Assembly: GCA_002706445.1 (NCBI GenBank)
Contig: PALE01000007.1
Span: 1 to 54,441, forward strand
Length of the DNA: 54,441 nt
Direction: 5' to 3'
DNA from: Erythrobacteraceae bacterium
GTDB taxonomy: Bacteria > Pseudomonadota > Alphaproteobacteria > Sphingomonadales > Sphingomonadaceae
The position numbers were made by a program, and so were the translations under genes. Under the pieces are notes generated by a model. The model was not told where the DNA came from. It did not search any database and saw only the letters and a program-made list of their open reading frames with translations. Positions 30,786-40,147 of the stretch are shown in pieces; position 1 is the stretch's first letter; every line of letters begins with the position of its first letter.

Positions 30786-31865
30786 CTAGGGAGCGGCCAC
30801 TTTCCCGCCGCTCATCATTTCGACAATCTGGTCGAGCTGCTTCGAACTGCGCAGGTGCAGGTCGTGCTGCGGGAACGGAATCTCGATGTCGTTCTCTTTG
30901 AACAACTGCCACAGGCGCATATACACGTCGCTGCGGATATTCGCGATTCCGGCCTCGGGATCGGAGATCCAGAAGCGGACTTCGAAATTGACCGAATTGT
31001 CGCCGAATTCCATCAGATTGACGCGCGGCTTGGGGCGTTTGAGGACGCGCTCCGTCTCGTCCACCGCCTGATAAAGCAGCTCGGTCACCAGATCGAGATC
31101 GCTGTCGTACGAAACGCCAACCGGCGCCTTCACGCGCACATCTTTCGACGAATAGGACCAGTTGATCATCTGGTTGACCATCAGGTTTTCATTAGGGATC
31201 AGATATTCGGTCTGGTCGCGGGTGATGACCGAAATCGCGCGGATGCCGATCTTGCGGATTTGCCCGACCGCTTCATTGCCCGCCTGATCGCTGACCGAGA
31301 TCACATCGCCCGGCTTGATCGACTTGTCGAGCAGCAGAAGGATACCCGAGATCAGGTTACCGAAGGTCTTTTGCAGACCGAAACCGATGGCAAGGCCGAA
31401 AGCGCCGCCGAAAAAGGCCAGCGCGGTAAGGTCGATACCGATCAGATCGACCGCGACAAGGAAAGCGATCGTCCAGATCAGAATCGTCACCAGCTTGTCC
31501 GCCAGCAGTTTCTGCGCATCGTCGAAGCCGTTGATCCCGCGCACCAGACGGCGGGCGAGCTTGGCGATGAACCATGCGACCGTGACGACCAGCGCAACGC
31601 TGGCAAGCAGGAACACGACATCGAAAGCCGAAATGCGGATCGAGCCGATGGTTAGTGCCGCGCTGTCGAGCCAGTCAACGACCTGCGCCATCGTATCGCT
31701 TTGCGAGGCGATGCCTTCCTTCGCCCCTTCGGCGACGGTGACGACGTCCTTTTCCGGCTCGACCGTTTCCGCCATGCTCCACAGCTGGCCCGGCTGGAGA
31801 GCCTCGGGCGTTGCTTCGGCAGCCGGCGTGTCGCTGGGCGTGTCGGTCGGCGTCGGCAGTGTCAT
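30786..31865 (-). CDS. MscS-family mechanosensitive ion channel
   Basis: The 359-residue inner-membrane protein has three predicted membrane helices (about 80-105, 125-148, 153-185). The last is the Gly/Ala-rich pore helix (GGAFGLAIGFGLQKTF) followed by NLISGILLLLDKSIKPGD, the MscS signature. The cytoplasmic part includes the beta domain (SDQAGNEAVGQIRKIGIRA) and ends in the usual alpha/beta domain. The ATG overlaps the metC stop (ATGA), so it belongs to the sseA-metC unit. Confidence 0.92.
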   Translation of the reverse strand: MTLPTPTDTPSDTPAAEATPEALQPGQLWSMAETVEPEKDVVTVAEGAKEGIASQSDTMAQVVDWLDSAALTIGSIRISAFDVVFLLASVALVVTVAWFIAKLARRLVRGINGFDDAQKLLADKLVTILIWTIAFLVAVDLIGIDLTALAFFGGAFGLAIGFGLQKTFGNLISGILLLLDKSIKPGDVISVSDQAGNEAVGQIRKIGIRAISVITRDQTEYLIPNENLMVNQMINWSYSSKDVRVKAPVGVSYDSDLDLVTELLYQAVDETERVLKRPKPRVNLMEFGDNSVNFEVRFWISDPEAGIANIRSDVYMRLWQLFKENDIEIPFPQHDLHLRSSKQLDQIVEMMSGGKVAAP

Positions 31866-33106
31866 TGGTTCTCCATGCCGGCGAGACCTCTGGCGAGGTC
31901 TGCGATCAGGTCTTCGGGGTCTTCGAGGCCTATCGATAGGCGAAGGGCGGGCCGGGGACCAGCCCCCGCATCTCCGCCACCTTCAGGCCCGGATTCAGTC
32001 AGTGTCGGCGACCCCATCACCGTACGGTGTTCATGCGGGGCGATGGGCAGGGCGAGGCTCTCGTATCCGCCCCAGCTGTAGCCGATCCCGAACAGGTCGA
32101 GCGCATCGGCCACGCGCCCGCTGGCGGCTGGATCATCGCTGGCGAGCAAAAAGCTGAAGAGCCCGCAGCCGCCGGTAAAGTCGCGGCTCCACAGCGCATG
32201 GCCGGGATCGCTTTCGAGCATGGGGCACATGACCTGCGCGACCTGCGGCTGCTCGCTGAGCCATGCTGCAATGCGTTTGGCGCTGGCGGTCGATTGCCGC
32301 AGGCGTATCGGCATGGTTCTAAGGCCGCGCGCGGCGAGCGCGGCATCGTCAGGCGAGACCACCTGCCCCAGCTCGTGCGAAGTCCTGCGCAGCGCCTTGT
32401 ACCAATGCTCCCCCGCGCTTGCTGCGCCCATCATCAGGTCCGAATGTCCGCCGACATGTTTGGACAGGCTCTGCACGGTAATGTCGCAGCCGTGTTCGAG
32501 CGCCGCAAAGCCCAATGCGCTGGCCCAGGTGTTGTCGATCAGTGTGACCGCTCCTGCCTCGCGGGCGGTGGCCGCCAGTGCGGGAACGTCGCAGACCTCC
32601 ATCGTCAGGCTACCGGGGCTTTCAAGCCATACGGCGCGCGGTTTGTGTTCATACGCCAGTGCCTCGAAGGCGGGAAGGTCGAGCGGGTCGAAGAAGCTGT
32701 GGGTGATACCCATCCGCTTGAGCAGGCCGAGCGCCATGCTGCGCGATGGGTCATAGGCATTGTCGGTCATCAGCAGATGATCGCCCGTCCGCAGCACCGC
32801 CAGCAGCGCACCTAGGATCGCTGCGACCCCGCTGGGATAGAGCACCGTGCCTGCCGCGCCCGGTTCGATCTGGGTGAGCGCATCCGCCAGCGCCCATTGC
32901 GTCGGCGCACCGCGCCTGCCGTAGAAGAAATCTCCGTCCTTCTGCGCCTTGCCCGCGGCCTTGCGGTCCGCTTCAGTCGCATAGAGGTGGGTCGAGGCGC
33001 GCCATACGGGCGGATTGACCACGGGGCCGGTCCATTCGGGACGCCGGCCTGCGCGGGCAACGCGGGTGTCGGGTTTCAGGTGCTTGTCATCGCCGGAGCC
33101 GCTCAT
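31862..33106 (-). CDS. metC: Cystathionine beta-lyase (PLP-dependent)
   Basis: The 414-residue product belongs to the Cys/Met metabolism PLP family. The PLP lysine lies in SLSKHVGGHSD, and the phosphate-binding region is LYPSGVAAILGALLA. FFYGRRGAPTQWALADAL near the N-terminus is typical of MetC, which cleaves cystathionine to homocysteine. A low-complexity Gly/Ala insertion (GPEGGGDAGAGPRP) sits near the C-terminus before the conserved LRLSIGLEDPEDL. The ATG overlaps the sseA stop by 4 bases. Function as a lyase rather than a synthase is inferred from motif similarity. Confidence 0.88.
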   Translation of the reverse strand: MSGSGDDKHLKPDTRVARAGRRPEWTGPVVNPPVWRASTHLYATEADRKAAGKAQKDGDFFYGRRGAPTQWALADALTQIEPGAAGTVLYPSGVAAILGALLAVLRTGDHLLMTDNAYDPSRSMALGLLKRMGITHSFFDPLDLPAFEALAYEHKPRAVWLESPGSLTMEVCDVPALAATAREAGAVTLIDNTWASALGFAALEHGCDITVQSLSKHVGGHSDLMMGAASAGEHWYKALRRTSHELGQVVSPDDAALAARGLRTMPIRLRQSTASAKRIAAWLSEQPQVAQVMCPMLESDPGHALWSRDFTGGCGLFSFLLASDDPAASGRVADALDLFGIGYSWGGYESLALPIAPHEHRTVMGSPTLTESGPEGGGDAGAGPRPALRLSIGLEDPEDLIADLARGLAGMENQ

Positions 33107-33972
33107 GCTGATGTTGTCCCCTGCGGCCCTTGCTCTTTGGGCGTGTCGGGATCGGCCTCCCACTCCTGCCAGCTACCGTCATAGAGCGAGACGTCGTTCT
33201 TACCCGTAAGGCGCGTGGCAAAGAGCAGCACGCAGGCGGTCACGCCGCTGCCGCAGGTGGTGGTGACGGGCTGCGCCATATCGACACCCGCCGCCTCGAA
33301 TGCGGCGGTGAGATCGGCAGGCGACTTGAACGTGCCGTCATCGTCGAACACTTGCCCGAAAGGCAGATTGAGCGCGCCTGGGATGCGTCCGTTCTGCCCG
33401 CCGTGCACAGGGTCGATCCCGCTGCCGAACACGCGGTCCGCGCCGCGCGCGTCGAGCACTTGCTCCGCGCCCGTTTCGAGGTTGGCGAGCATATCGGCCT
33501 TGAACTTCACCCCCGATGCGGGGCGCAGCTGTGGTGCGGGGAGGGGCGTGATCTGCGGCGTCCCGCTTTCGAGCGCGCGCCCCTCGCTGCGCCATTTCTC
33601 CAGCCCGCCGTCGAGAATGGCGACCCTCTCCATTCCGGCTGCGGTCAGCGTGAACCAGGCCCGCGCAGAGGTTTTCACCGCGCTGTCGTCATAGATCACG
33701 ATCCGGTCGGCAGCCGCCACGCCGAGCGAGCCCAGCCGCTCACCCAATTGCGCCGGATTGGGCAGCGCGGCCGGAACGGGCGATGCAGGATCAGTGAGGC
33801 TTGGCAGGTCGAGAAACCGAGCGCCGGGAATATGCGCCGCTTCATATTCAGCGCGCGGATCGCGATTTGCGGCGGGCAGGTGGCGCGAGGCGTCGAGCAC
33901 GATCAGGCCCGCTGCGCCGAGATTGTCGGCCAGCCAGTCGGTCGAAACGAGTATCGGGAAGTTTTCGCTCAT
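33103..33972 (-). CDS. sseA: 3-mercaptopyruvate/thiosulfate sulfurtransferase
   Basis: The 289-residue protein has two rhodanese domains in tandem. The first is inactive-type (LDASRHLPAANRDPRAEY, HIPGARFLDL, IVIYDDS); the second carries the catalytic loop CGSGVTAC. CGSGVTA is the mercaptopyruvate sulfurtransferase form, in contrast to CRKGVTA of thiosulfate rhodaneses. It transfers sulfur from 3-mercaptopyruvate, linking cysteine catabolism to the neighbouring metC. The ATG at 33972 is chosen at the domain boundary; an upstream start adds 12 basic residues. Confidence 0.92.
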   Translation of the reverse strand: MSENFPILVSTDWLADNLGAAGLIVLDASRHLPAANRDPRAEYEAAHIPGARFLDLPSLTDPASPVPAALPNPAQLGERLGSLGVAAADRIVIYDDSAVKTSARAWFTLTAAGMERVAILDGGLEKWRSEGRALESGTPQITPLPAPQLRPASGVKFKADMLANLETGAEQVLDARGADRVFGSGIDPVHGGQNGRIPGALNLPFGQVFDDDGTFKSPADLTAAFEAAGVDMAQPVTTTCGSGVTACVLLFATRLTGKNDVSLYDGSWQEWEADPDTPKEQGPQGTTSA

Positions 33973-34018
33973 CGCCGCATGGGTAGCGCGGGGCTTGCGC
34001 GCCGCCAAGCGTTTGCGA

Positions 34019-35551
34019 TCAGACAGTTTGTGCCGAGCGGCGGTCGCCTTCGTCGGGTTGCTTCACAAGCTGCGCGGCGAGCGGGGGGAGGCCGCCCGGC
34101 AGTCCGTCGAGCGGCAGAGGATGGACACGGCCCGTTCCTGCCGCACTTGGCGTGCCGAGCACGAAGCTGCGGCTCATCGCGTTCTGACCGTTGCCCTCGA
34201 TTGTGAGATGCAGCAGCGGGATGAGCAGGGGCTTGCTGCCCTGCATGATCGGCGTGACTTCGCTCAAGGGCAGTTGCAGCGTTCCCGCAATGCGCTGCGA
34301 CTGCTGTGGCCCGATGCGGCCGATCTCGCCAATCGGCTGGCCACCGGCAACCGGCGCTGCGTTGGAGGAGCCGCGCTGCGCGGAGGCCAGCTTGCCGGCC
34401 AGCGTGAGATCGCGCACCGCATGATCGGAGCGGTTGCAGACCTCGAGGCTGAACTCGACGGTGAACATCATCATCGAACGTGTCGCACCAAGCACTTCGA
34501 GATCAAGATCGATGCGTGCAGGTTCGGTGGCTGTGGGGGGAACCGGTGCAGCAACGGGGGCTTCGGGTTCGGCTTCCGGCTCGGGCTCGGGTTGGGGTTC
34601 GGGATCGACAACCGGCTCGGGCTCTAAAGCGGGCTCTGGTTGCGCCACAACTTCCGGCTCCGGCTGCACGTCCGGCTCTGCTTCTGCTTCCGCCTTGCGT
34701 GCAGGGCCGTCTCCCTTGGACCAGTCGGGTGCGTCTGCGAGCACCGCAGGCATCTGGTCGGCAATCGATTTGCGAATACCCGATGTGAGCGCCGTGTTGG
34801 GCGCGTTCTGGACCACGGATTCGCGGCGGCGCCGCCGCCACATCAGCAAGGCAACTCCGCCGATAATCAGCGCGAGCAAGCCAATGATCATGATGATGCG
34901 GTTCTGGGTGGAGTCCCATTCCTGAAGTGCGGCGAAGCTGTCGGCCTCGGCGTAATTCTCCTCGCTTGTCCTGACCGCTTCATCGCCGCTGACGTCGTAC
35001 CAGTCGTCGGGGCCGACTGGGGCCGTTTCGGCGGCACCCTCGGGAATGGAGTCGAAGCCAGGGGCAATCTGGTCGTTGAGCGGAACCTCGGCCCCTAGCG
35101 CGCCTGCGTTGCGCGGCTCGGAAGCGGGAGCGTTTGCCGGAGCCGCCGTCGTCGCGGCCGGGCGCGGTGTGGCGCGCGCGGAGGGAGCGGGCGTGGGAGC
35201 AGATGATGGCGCCGAGCGCGGGCGGGTTGCGGTTGGCGTGGGTGTCGGAGCGGGACGCGCCGTTGCGGTCGGCGTCGGGCTGGGCGCCTGAGACGCCGCT
35301 GGCGTTGGCGCGGGCGTCGGTGTCGGCGTGGCTTGGCGGATTACGCGCGGTCCGATCGGCACACCGGCGCGCACGTCGGCTGGGCCCTGCGGCGCTGTGG
35401 ACGGCGTGGGAGTCGGTGTCGGCAGCAAGAACCCGCCACCCGAGTTCTGCGCATAAAGCGGCTGTGATGCGGCAATCGCAAATACGCTCGCCATGGCAAA
35501 CAGGCCGCTTCGGGCGAAAATTTGATCGGGGTTTCTCAGCACGCGCGTCAT
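34019..35551 (-). CDS. Pro/Thr-rich single-pass membrane protein, unknown function
   Basis: The 510-residue product has a signal peptide (to about residue 35, ending SQPLYAQ). A long low-complexity segment follows, rich in alternating Thr-Pro and Ala-Pro (about 45-145), then an acidic region. A clear membrane helix ([20 protein letters not shown], about 225-244) with five basic residues after it is next, then a second Pro/Glu-rich linker. A folded C-terminal domain (from about 345) begins [20 protein letters not shown]. Topology predicts an outside N-terminal part and a cytoplasmic C-terminal domain. I do not recognise a family. The sseA start lies 46 bases downstream. Confidence 0.75.
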   Translation of the reverse strand: MTRVLRNPDQIFARSGLFAMASVFAIAASQPLYAQNSGGGFLLPTPTPTPSTAPQGPADVRAGVPIGPRVIRQATPTPTPAPTPAASQAPSPTPTATARPAPTPTPTATRPRSAPSSAPTPAPSARATPRPAATTAAPANAPASEPRNAGALGAEVPLNDQIAPGFDSIPEGAAETAPVGPDDWYDVSGDEAVRTSEENYAEADSFAALQEWDSTQNRIIMIIGLLALIIGGVALLMWRRRRRESVVQNAPNTALTSGIRKSIADQMPAVLADAPDWSKGDGPARKAEAEAEPDVQPEPEVVAQPEPALEPEPVVDPEPQPEPEPEAEPEAPVAAPVPPTATEPARIDLDLEVLGATRSMMMFTVEFSLEVCNRSDHAVRDLTLAGKLASAQRGSSNAAPVAGGQPIGEIGRIGPQQSQRIAGTLQLPLSEVTPIMQGSKPLLIPLLHLTIEGNGQNAMSRSFVLGTPSAAGTGRVHPLPLDGLPGGLPPLAAQLVKQPDEGDRRSAQTV

Positions 35552-35664
35552 GGCGAAATTCAAGCAGGTAATGTTCGTATCAGGCGACGCGCACTCTCTC
35601 CCAAGTCCGCGCCTTCGGGTTTGCTCTTTTCACATAGGCCTCAAATCCTGTGCGTCCAGTTACT

Positions 35665-35676
35665 CGCTTGCAAGCG
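35665..35676. promoter_or_regulatory. 12-base palindrome between divergent genes
   Basis: CGCTTGCAAGCG is a perfect palindrome in the 151-base gap between the Pro/Thr-rich membrane protein gene and queF, 26 bases ahead of the queF start. It could be an operator for either gene; no regulator is assigned. Confidence 0.3.
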
Positions 35677-35702
35677 GCCGCCTTTCGCGGCAACAGCGCG
35701 GC

Positions 35703-36176
35703 ATGGAAAGCACACCCGAAAATTCCGCTGGTATGCCCGCATTTCTGGGCAAGCAGACCCCGCTGCCCGCCTCGCCCGAAGAGGCGCAGCTCGACTACGT
35801 GCCTAACCCGCGTGTCGGCTCGCTCTATATGGTGCGGTTCGCGGCGCCCGAATTCACCTCGCTCTGCCCGGTCACAGGCCAGCCCGACTTTGCGCATCTG
35901 GTGATCGACTACGCGCCGGGCGAGACAATCGTCGAATCCAAGAGCCTCAAGCTGTTCCTCGGCAGTTTCCGCAATCATAGCGGCTTTCACGAGGATGTGA
36001 CCGTCGGCATCGGCCAGCGACTCGCCGAAGAGATGAAGCCGCAATGGCTGCGGATCGGCGGCTATTGGTATCCGCGCGGCGGCATTCCGATTGATGTCTT
36101 CTGGCAGACAGGCGCGCCGCCCGAAGGGCTGTGGGTGCCTGATCAGGGCGTCTCCGGCTATCGCGGGCGCGGCTAG
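35703..36176 (+). CDS. queF: NADPH-dependent 7-cyano-7-deazaguanine reductase QueF
   Basis: QueF reduces preQ0 to preQ1 in queuosine biosynthesis, a tRNA wobble modification. The 157-residue length is that of the short (unimodular) class. The nucleophile Cys lies in [13 protein letters not shown] and the signature [14 protein letters not shown] follows, then GFHEDVT. The frame is open 153 bases further upstream, but family alignment and the ATG at 35703 favour the shorter product. No other que gene is in the window. Confidence 0.95.
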   Translation: MESTPENSAGMPAFLGKQTPLPASPEEAQLDYVPNPRVGSLYMVRFAAPEFTSLCPVTGQPDFAHLVIDYAPGETIVESKSLKLFLGSFRNHSGFHEDVTVGIGQRLAEEMKPQWLRIGGYWYPRGGIPIDVFWQTGAPPEGLWVPDQGVSGYRGRG

Positions 36177-36197
36177 CGCGATTGCGGGTTTTAAGGA

Positions 36198-36273
36198 TGG
36201 TGCCGGCTAGAGGATTCGAACCCCTGGCCTGATGATTACAAATCAACTGCTCTACCAACTGAGCTAAGCCGGC
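36198..36273 (-). tRNA. tRNA-Thr (anticodon TGT)
   Basis: On the minus strand the sequence starts GCCGGCTTAGCTCAGTTGG, has the anticodon loop TTTGTAA (anticodon TGT, reading ACA), the T arm GGGGTTCGAATCCTC and the 3' end GCCGGCACCA. The acceptor stem pairs GCCGGC with GCCGGC fully. The CCA end is encoded. Total length is 76 nucleotides. Confidence 0.97.
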
Positions 36274-36467
36274 GTGCCTGATCCGCGTCGGATTCAGCGA
36301 GAGCGCCCGCTACAGCCAAAGCCTATATAAAGTCCAGCCTTCTTGACCGGAGCCATCCGCGATTGTGTTTGCCGAACACGGTTAGCGTTTGGTCGAACAC
36401 GCGGTTTCAGGTCTTGCACTCGGGCGCGCAAAGATACATCTTAGCTGCAGGTGGAAGGGACACGATA

Positions 36468-36887
36468 ATGAGTAAAGACCTGCAAAAACAAATGGCGTTC
36501 GAATCGAACCGCAAGTCGGTCGGCATCGCCTATCTCTTGTGGATCTTCCTCGGCGGGTTCGGTGTGCACCGTTTTTACTCGGGCCACACCAAGTCGGCGG
36601 TTTTGCAGATGGTCCTGTGCATCTCGATTGTCGGCTGGCTCGTCCTCGGGCCGTGGCTGATCATCGATCTGTTCCTGATTCCCGGCCTCGTTCGCGAGCG
36701 CAATGTCGAGACGCTGCGTCTGATGGGATATGATACCGAAGACGAAGCAGCCCATCCGCGCGAGGCACGCCCGCTGCCCAAGCCCGCGATGACCGAAGCC
36801 GACCGTCGCCGCGAGGAAATGCTCGAAGACCTGCGCCAGACCGGCTACCGCAAAGAACGCCGCGATATCAATCCGTTGTATAGGTAA
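36468..36887 (+). CDS. TM2 domain membrane protein
   Basis: The 139-residue product carries a TM2 domain: two membrane helices (IAYLLWIFLGGFGVHRFY, then VLQMVLCISIVGWLVLGPW) with the conserved GxHRFYxG turn and a downstream WxxIDLFLIP element. A polar, basic and acidic cytoplasmic tail of about 55 residues follows. TM2 proteins are widespread and mostly uncharacterised. A good ribosome binding site (GGAAGGGA) precedes the ATG. Confidence 0.88.
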   Translation: MSKDLQKQMAFESNRKSVGIAYLLWIFLGGFGVHRFYSGHTKSAVLQMVLCISIVGWLVLGPWLIIDLFLIPGLVRERNVETLRLMGYDTEDEAAHPREARPLPKPAMTEADRRREEMLEDLRQTGYRKERRDINPLYR

Positions 36888-36970
36888 GCGCTGTAACGGC
36901 CCGCAGGGCCGCAAGCGCGACTGCGCGCCCGCAGCGGGTGCGTAGCGGAGCGGAGCACATCTAGCGAGGA

Positions 36971-36992
36971 CGCAGCCCCGGATGGGGCTGCG
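36971..36992. terminator. GC-rich hairpin between convergent genes
   Basis: CGCAGCCCC and GGGGCTGCG pair perfectly around GGAT. It lies between the TM2 gene (+) and the DUF429-like gene (-) that converge on it. T-runs are absent on both sides, so it may be a bidirectional terminator of the weak kind or a REP-type element. Confidence 0.45.
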
Positions 36993-36996
36993 CGCA

Positions 36997-37896
36997 CTAA
37001 AACGCTCCGAACGTCCAGCCTTCGGTCCAGGCAATTTCTGCGGTGAGGCAGCGCGGTTCCCAGCGTTCGTCCTCGCTTGCAGCTTTCCGCAACCATGCAG
37101 CCGTTAGCAGAGCGTCGGAGGAGTGGTCATCGACCTCGCCCCAGCGATCGACCGGCGGTGAGCCGAGCGCTTCAAGCGCGTCGTTGAGATCGGCGTAGGT
37201 CAGGAATTTGGTGCGCGCACCCATGTCCGCTGCCTCGCGCGAGGCGAGGCCGGTATAGATTTCGACCAGCATCGACCCGCCGCCCTTGATCCGCTTTTCG
37301 GGCACTTTGTCCATTGGCCACACGGGCAGGTGACCGGTCAGCTGGTGCAGCATCCGCATGCCGGTGAGTGAGGATTTGCCCACCTGCGCCGCGCCGACGA
37401 GATTGAAGTTCGAGACCGGCCGGCATTTCTGGCGCCATTGCGCGATTTCCGCCTCGCGGAAACGGCCTGCGCGGCTGATTGCTTGCGGCAGGTGGAAGCG
37501 GTCGCCTTCGTCGCCCTTGCCGTGGCGGAAAAAGCGCCGCGCTTCGGGGTGATCAAGAAAACTGTTCGCGCCAAGATAGGGATCGTCGGCGCAGATTTCG
37601 TCGACCAGCTTCCACAGCGCCTTGGCATTGCGCGGGCTGTCCTCCCAACCGGGGAAGAACGCGCCGCAATCGTTGAAGGGCAGCGATATGCCAAGGTCGG
37701 CGCCAACCAGAGTGTTTACCGGAAGTTCGTCGCGCAGCAGTTCCATCACCTCGAGGCGCGACCAGCCGCCCGTCGGCGGTTCGACCAGCACCGGCGGGCC
37801 GCCTTTGCCGTCGGCAATGGCCAGAGCAATTCCGCGGTGCCGCTCGCCCTTCGCGCCCGACCAGTCGATGGCGAGGAAGTGGTCGAATTCTCTCAT
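36997..37896 (-). CDS. DUF429-like protein, predicted nuclease fold
   Basis: The 299-residue product begins FDHFLAIDWSGAKGERHRGIALA, the pattern of an RNase H-like first strand with a catalytic Asp. Further acidic positions occur at VGADLGISLPF and, near the C-terminus, DDHSSDALLTAAWL, another RNase H-like element. This suggests a DUF429 or related predicted nuclease; activity is unproven. The ATG overlaps the rarA stop by 4 bases, so the two are co-translated, hinting at a role in DNA metabolism. Confidence 0.7.
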   Translation of the reverse strand: MREFDHFLAIDWSGAKGERHRGIALAIADGKGGPPVLVEPPTGGWSRLEVMELLRDELPVNTLVGADLGISLPFNDCGAFFPGWEDSPRNAKALWKLVDEICADDPYLGANSFLDHPEARRFFRHGKGDEGDRFHLPQAISRAGRFREAEIAQWRQKCRPVSNFNLVGAAQVGKSSLTGMRMLHQLTGHLPVWPMDKVPEKRIKGGGSMLVEIYTGLASREAADMGARTKFLTYADLNDALEALGSPPVDRWGEVDDHSSDALLTAAWLRKAASEDERWEPRCLTAEIAWTEGWTFGAF

Positions 37897-39248
37897 TTCT
37901 TGCGCGCTATCGCTTCGCTGCTTGAGCGCTGAAGCCTCTCGGAGCGCAGCTTGTCCCAATAGGCGATCCGTTCGCGGACCTTGCGTTCGAAGCCGCGCTC
38001 GACGGGTTCGTAGAAGGTCTGCGGCTGCATTTCCTCGGGCCAGTAATTGTCGCCCGAAAAGCCTTCGTCAGTGTTGTGATCGTAGGCGTAGCCCGCGCCA
38101 TAGCCGATGTCCTTCATCAGCTTCGTCGGCGCGTTGAGGATGTTGGCGGGCGGCATCAGGCTGCCGGTTTCCTTCGCGGCCTTGAATGCGGCTTTCTGCG
38201 CGGCGTAGGCGGCGTTCGATTTGGGCGCGGTGGCGAGGTAGAGGCACGCCTGCACGATGGCGAGCTCGCCCTCGGGACTGCCGAGGAACTGGTAGGCGTC
38301 CTTTGCGGCAAGACACTGGGTGAGCGCTTGCGGGTCGGCGAGGCCGATGTCCTCGCTGGCAAAGCGCACAAGGCGGCGCAGGACGTAGAGCGGCTCCTCG
38401 CCTGCGGTCAGCATGCGTGCAAGGTAATAGAGCGCGGCCTGCGGGTCGCTGCCGCGCAAGCTCTTATGCAGCGCGCTGATGAGGTTGTAGTGCCCGTCGC
38501 GGTCCTTGTCATAGACAGCCACGCGGCGCTGGAGGAAGGCGCCCAGCGCCGCCGGGTCGAGCGGTTCGGGGATCTTGGCGTTGTAGAGTGTCTCGGCCTG
38601 TCCGAGCAGGAAACGCCCGTCGCCGTCGGCGCTAGCGATAAGCGCGTCGCGGGCGTCGTCGGTGAGGGGAAGGGGACCTTCGAGTTCTTCGGCGCGGGCG
38701 AGCAGCTTTCCGAGCGCTTCATGATCGAGGCGCTGGAGGATGAGCACCTGCGCGCGGCTCAGCAGCGCGGCGTTGAGCGCAAAGCTGGGGTTTTCGGTCG
38801 TCGCGCCCACCAGCGTCACCGTCCCGCGCTCGACGAACGGCAGGAAGCCGTCCTGCTGCGCGCGGTTGAAGCGGTGGATTTCGTCTACGAACAGCAGCGT
38901 CTTCTGTCCGGCGGCGGCCAGCTTGTCGGCCTCGGCAAAGGCTTTCTTGAGGTCGGCCACGCCCGAGAACACGGCGCTGATCGCGACAAAGCGCATCCCC
39001 ACGGCATCGGCGAGCAGCCGAGCGATCGAGGTCTTGCCCGTTCCCGGCGGTCCCCACAGCACCATGCTGGCAAGACGTCCGGCGGCGACCATGCGCCCGA
39101 TTGCGCCCTCGGGGCCGGTGAGGTGCTCCTGCCCGATCACCTGGTCGAGCGCGCGCGGACGCAGCCGGTCGGCGAGCGGCGCGTCAGCACGCGGCTCGTC
39201 TGCGGATTGCGGCGCGTGGGGCGGGTCGTTTGCGAACAAATCTGCCAT
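37893..39248 (-). CDS. rarA: Replication-associated recombination AAA+ ATPase RarA (MgsA)
   Basis: RarA acts at stalled replication forks. The 451-residue product begins MADLFANDPP, then LADRLRPRALDQVIGQEHL. Walker A is GPPGTGKTS, Walker B is LLFVDEIHRFN, and sensor 1 is LVGATTENPSF. All are diagnostic for the family. The C-terminal tetramerisation part (DEGFSGDNYWPEEM, FYEPVERGFE) is also present. The start lies 104 bases from the divergent PadR gene. Full length, no anomalies. Confidence 0.95.
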   Translation of the reverse strand: MADLFANDPPHAPQSADEPRADAPLADRLRPRALDQVIGQEHLTGPEGAIGRMVAAGRLASMVLWGPPGTGKTSIARLLADAVGMRFVAISAVFSGVADLKKAFAEADKLAAAGQKTLLFVDEIHRFNRAQQDGFLPFVERGTVTLVGATTENPSFALNAALLSRAQVLILQRLDHEALGKLLARAEELEGPLPLTDDARDALIASADGDGRFLLGQAETLYNAKIPEPLDPAALGAFLQRRVAVYDKDRDGHYNLISALHKSLRGSDPQAALYYLARMLTAGEEPLYVLRRLVRFASEDIGLADPQALTQCLAAKDAYQFLGSPEGELAIVQACLYLATAPKSNAAYAAQKAAFKAAKETGSLMPPANILNAPTKLMKDIGYGAGYAYDHNTDEGFSGDNYWPEEMQPQTFYEPVERGFERKVRERIAYWDKLRSERLQRSSSEAIARKK

Positions 39249-39309
39249 TCATGGATTGAAATAGGTCGCTCGTCGGAAAAAGCCATCTCGGGCTTGAAGT
39301 GATAGATCA

Positions 39310-39321
39310 AAGATATATCTT
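39310..39321. promoter_or_regulatory. Palindromic operator candidate upstream of the PadR gene
   Basis: AAGATATATCTT is a perfect 12-base palindrome located 31 bases before the PadR-type start. A possible -35 TTGAAG lies at 39294-39299, which would put the palindrome over the -10 region. PadR regulators often repress their own promoters through AT-rich dyads, so autoregulation is inferred; rarA diverges from the same gap. Confidence 0.55.
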
Positions 39322-39352
39322 ATTATCGTAACGAACTATCAGGAGAACGATA

Positions 39353-39994
39353 ATGAGCTATGGAAGAGGACGCGGGGGCTGGAACAATCTCGGCCCGATG
39401 ATCGCGATGATGGCCGCCTCTGCGGCGAGCGATTGGGACCAGAACGAGCGCCGTTCGCGCCGCTCGCGCGATTGGCAGGATGATGCGCGCCCGCGCAAAC
39501 GCCGTGGCCGCATGTTCGGTTCGGGTGAGCTTCGCCTCGCGCTGCTGGCTCTGATCAATGAAGAGCCGCGCCACGGATATGAACTCATCCGCGCAATCGA
39601 GGACATGACCGGCGGCAGCTATGCGCCGTCGCCCGGCGCGGTCTATCCGACGCTGCAAATGCTCGAGGAAGAGGGCCAGATCAAACCTGCCAAGGTTAAG
39701 GCCGGCGAGGATGACGAGGACGGCAGCAGCAAAAAGCCGTTCAAGGCGACCAAATCGGGCAAGGCCGAACTGGCCGAGCGCGCCGAGGAGGTGGACGAGC
39801 TGATGGGCCGCCTCGGCGAACACGGTGTCCGCGCTGAAAAGGTCAAGGCGAAGTCGCCCGACCTGTTCCGCGCCATGGGTAATCTCGCCACCGTGCTCAA
39901 GAACCGTGCGCGCGCCGGAAAGCTCGACCAGAAGGCAATCGACGAGATCGTCGACATCATCGACGAGGTCGCCAAGCGCATCGAGCGCATGTAA
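39353..39994 (+). CDS. PadR-family transcriptional regulator
   Basis: The 213-residue product has an Arg/Asp-rich N-terminal extension (1-55) and a winged helix of the PadR type (LRLALLALINEEPRHGYELI, then SPGAVYPTLQMLEEEGQI, about 57-112). A C-terminal helical dimerisation part (about 130-210) with alternating charged residues follows. The ligand is unknown. The ATG follows AGGAGAACGATA. Two small membrane protein genes follow downstream and are plausible targets. Confidence 0.9.
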   Translation: MSYGRGRGGWNNLGPMIAMMAASAASDWDQNERRSRRSRDWQDDARPRKRRGRMFGSGELRLALLALINEEPRHGYELIRAIEDMTGGSYAPSPGAVYPTLQMLEEEGQIKPAKVKAGEDDEDGSSKKPFKATKSGKAELAERAEEVDELMGRLGEHGVRAEKVKAKSPDLFRAMGNLATVLKNRARAGKLDQKAIDEIVDIIDEVAKRIERM

Positions 39995-40147
39995 CCGGCG
40001 CAGCTCTTCTGGTCCGGGCCGGGGTTTGCGAAGGTTAACCCCGGCCAGCGGCCGTTTACGTATTTTTAGCTGTGTGCCTTCGCACGATGGTCATTCCTCC
40101 CCTGCTATTCCCGTGATCGAGGGTCCGGGGCGAAGAAGGAATTGACC

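Noticed and set aside
30693..31655. A 320-codon plus frame over the MscS gene
   Set aside because: Antisense shadow; the MscS signature on the minus strand is clear.
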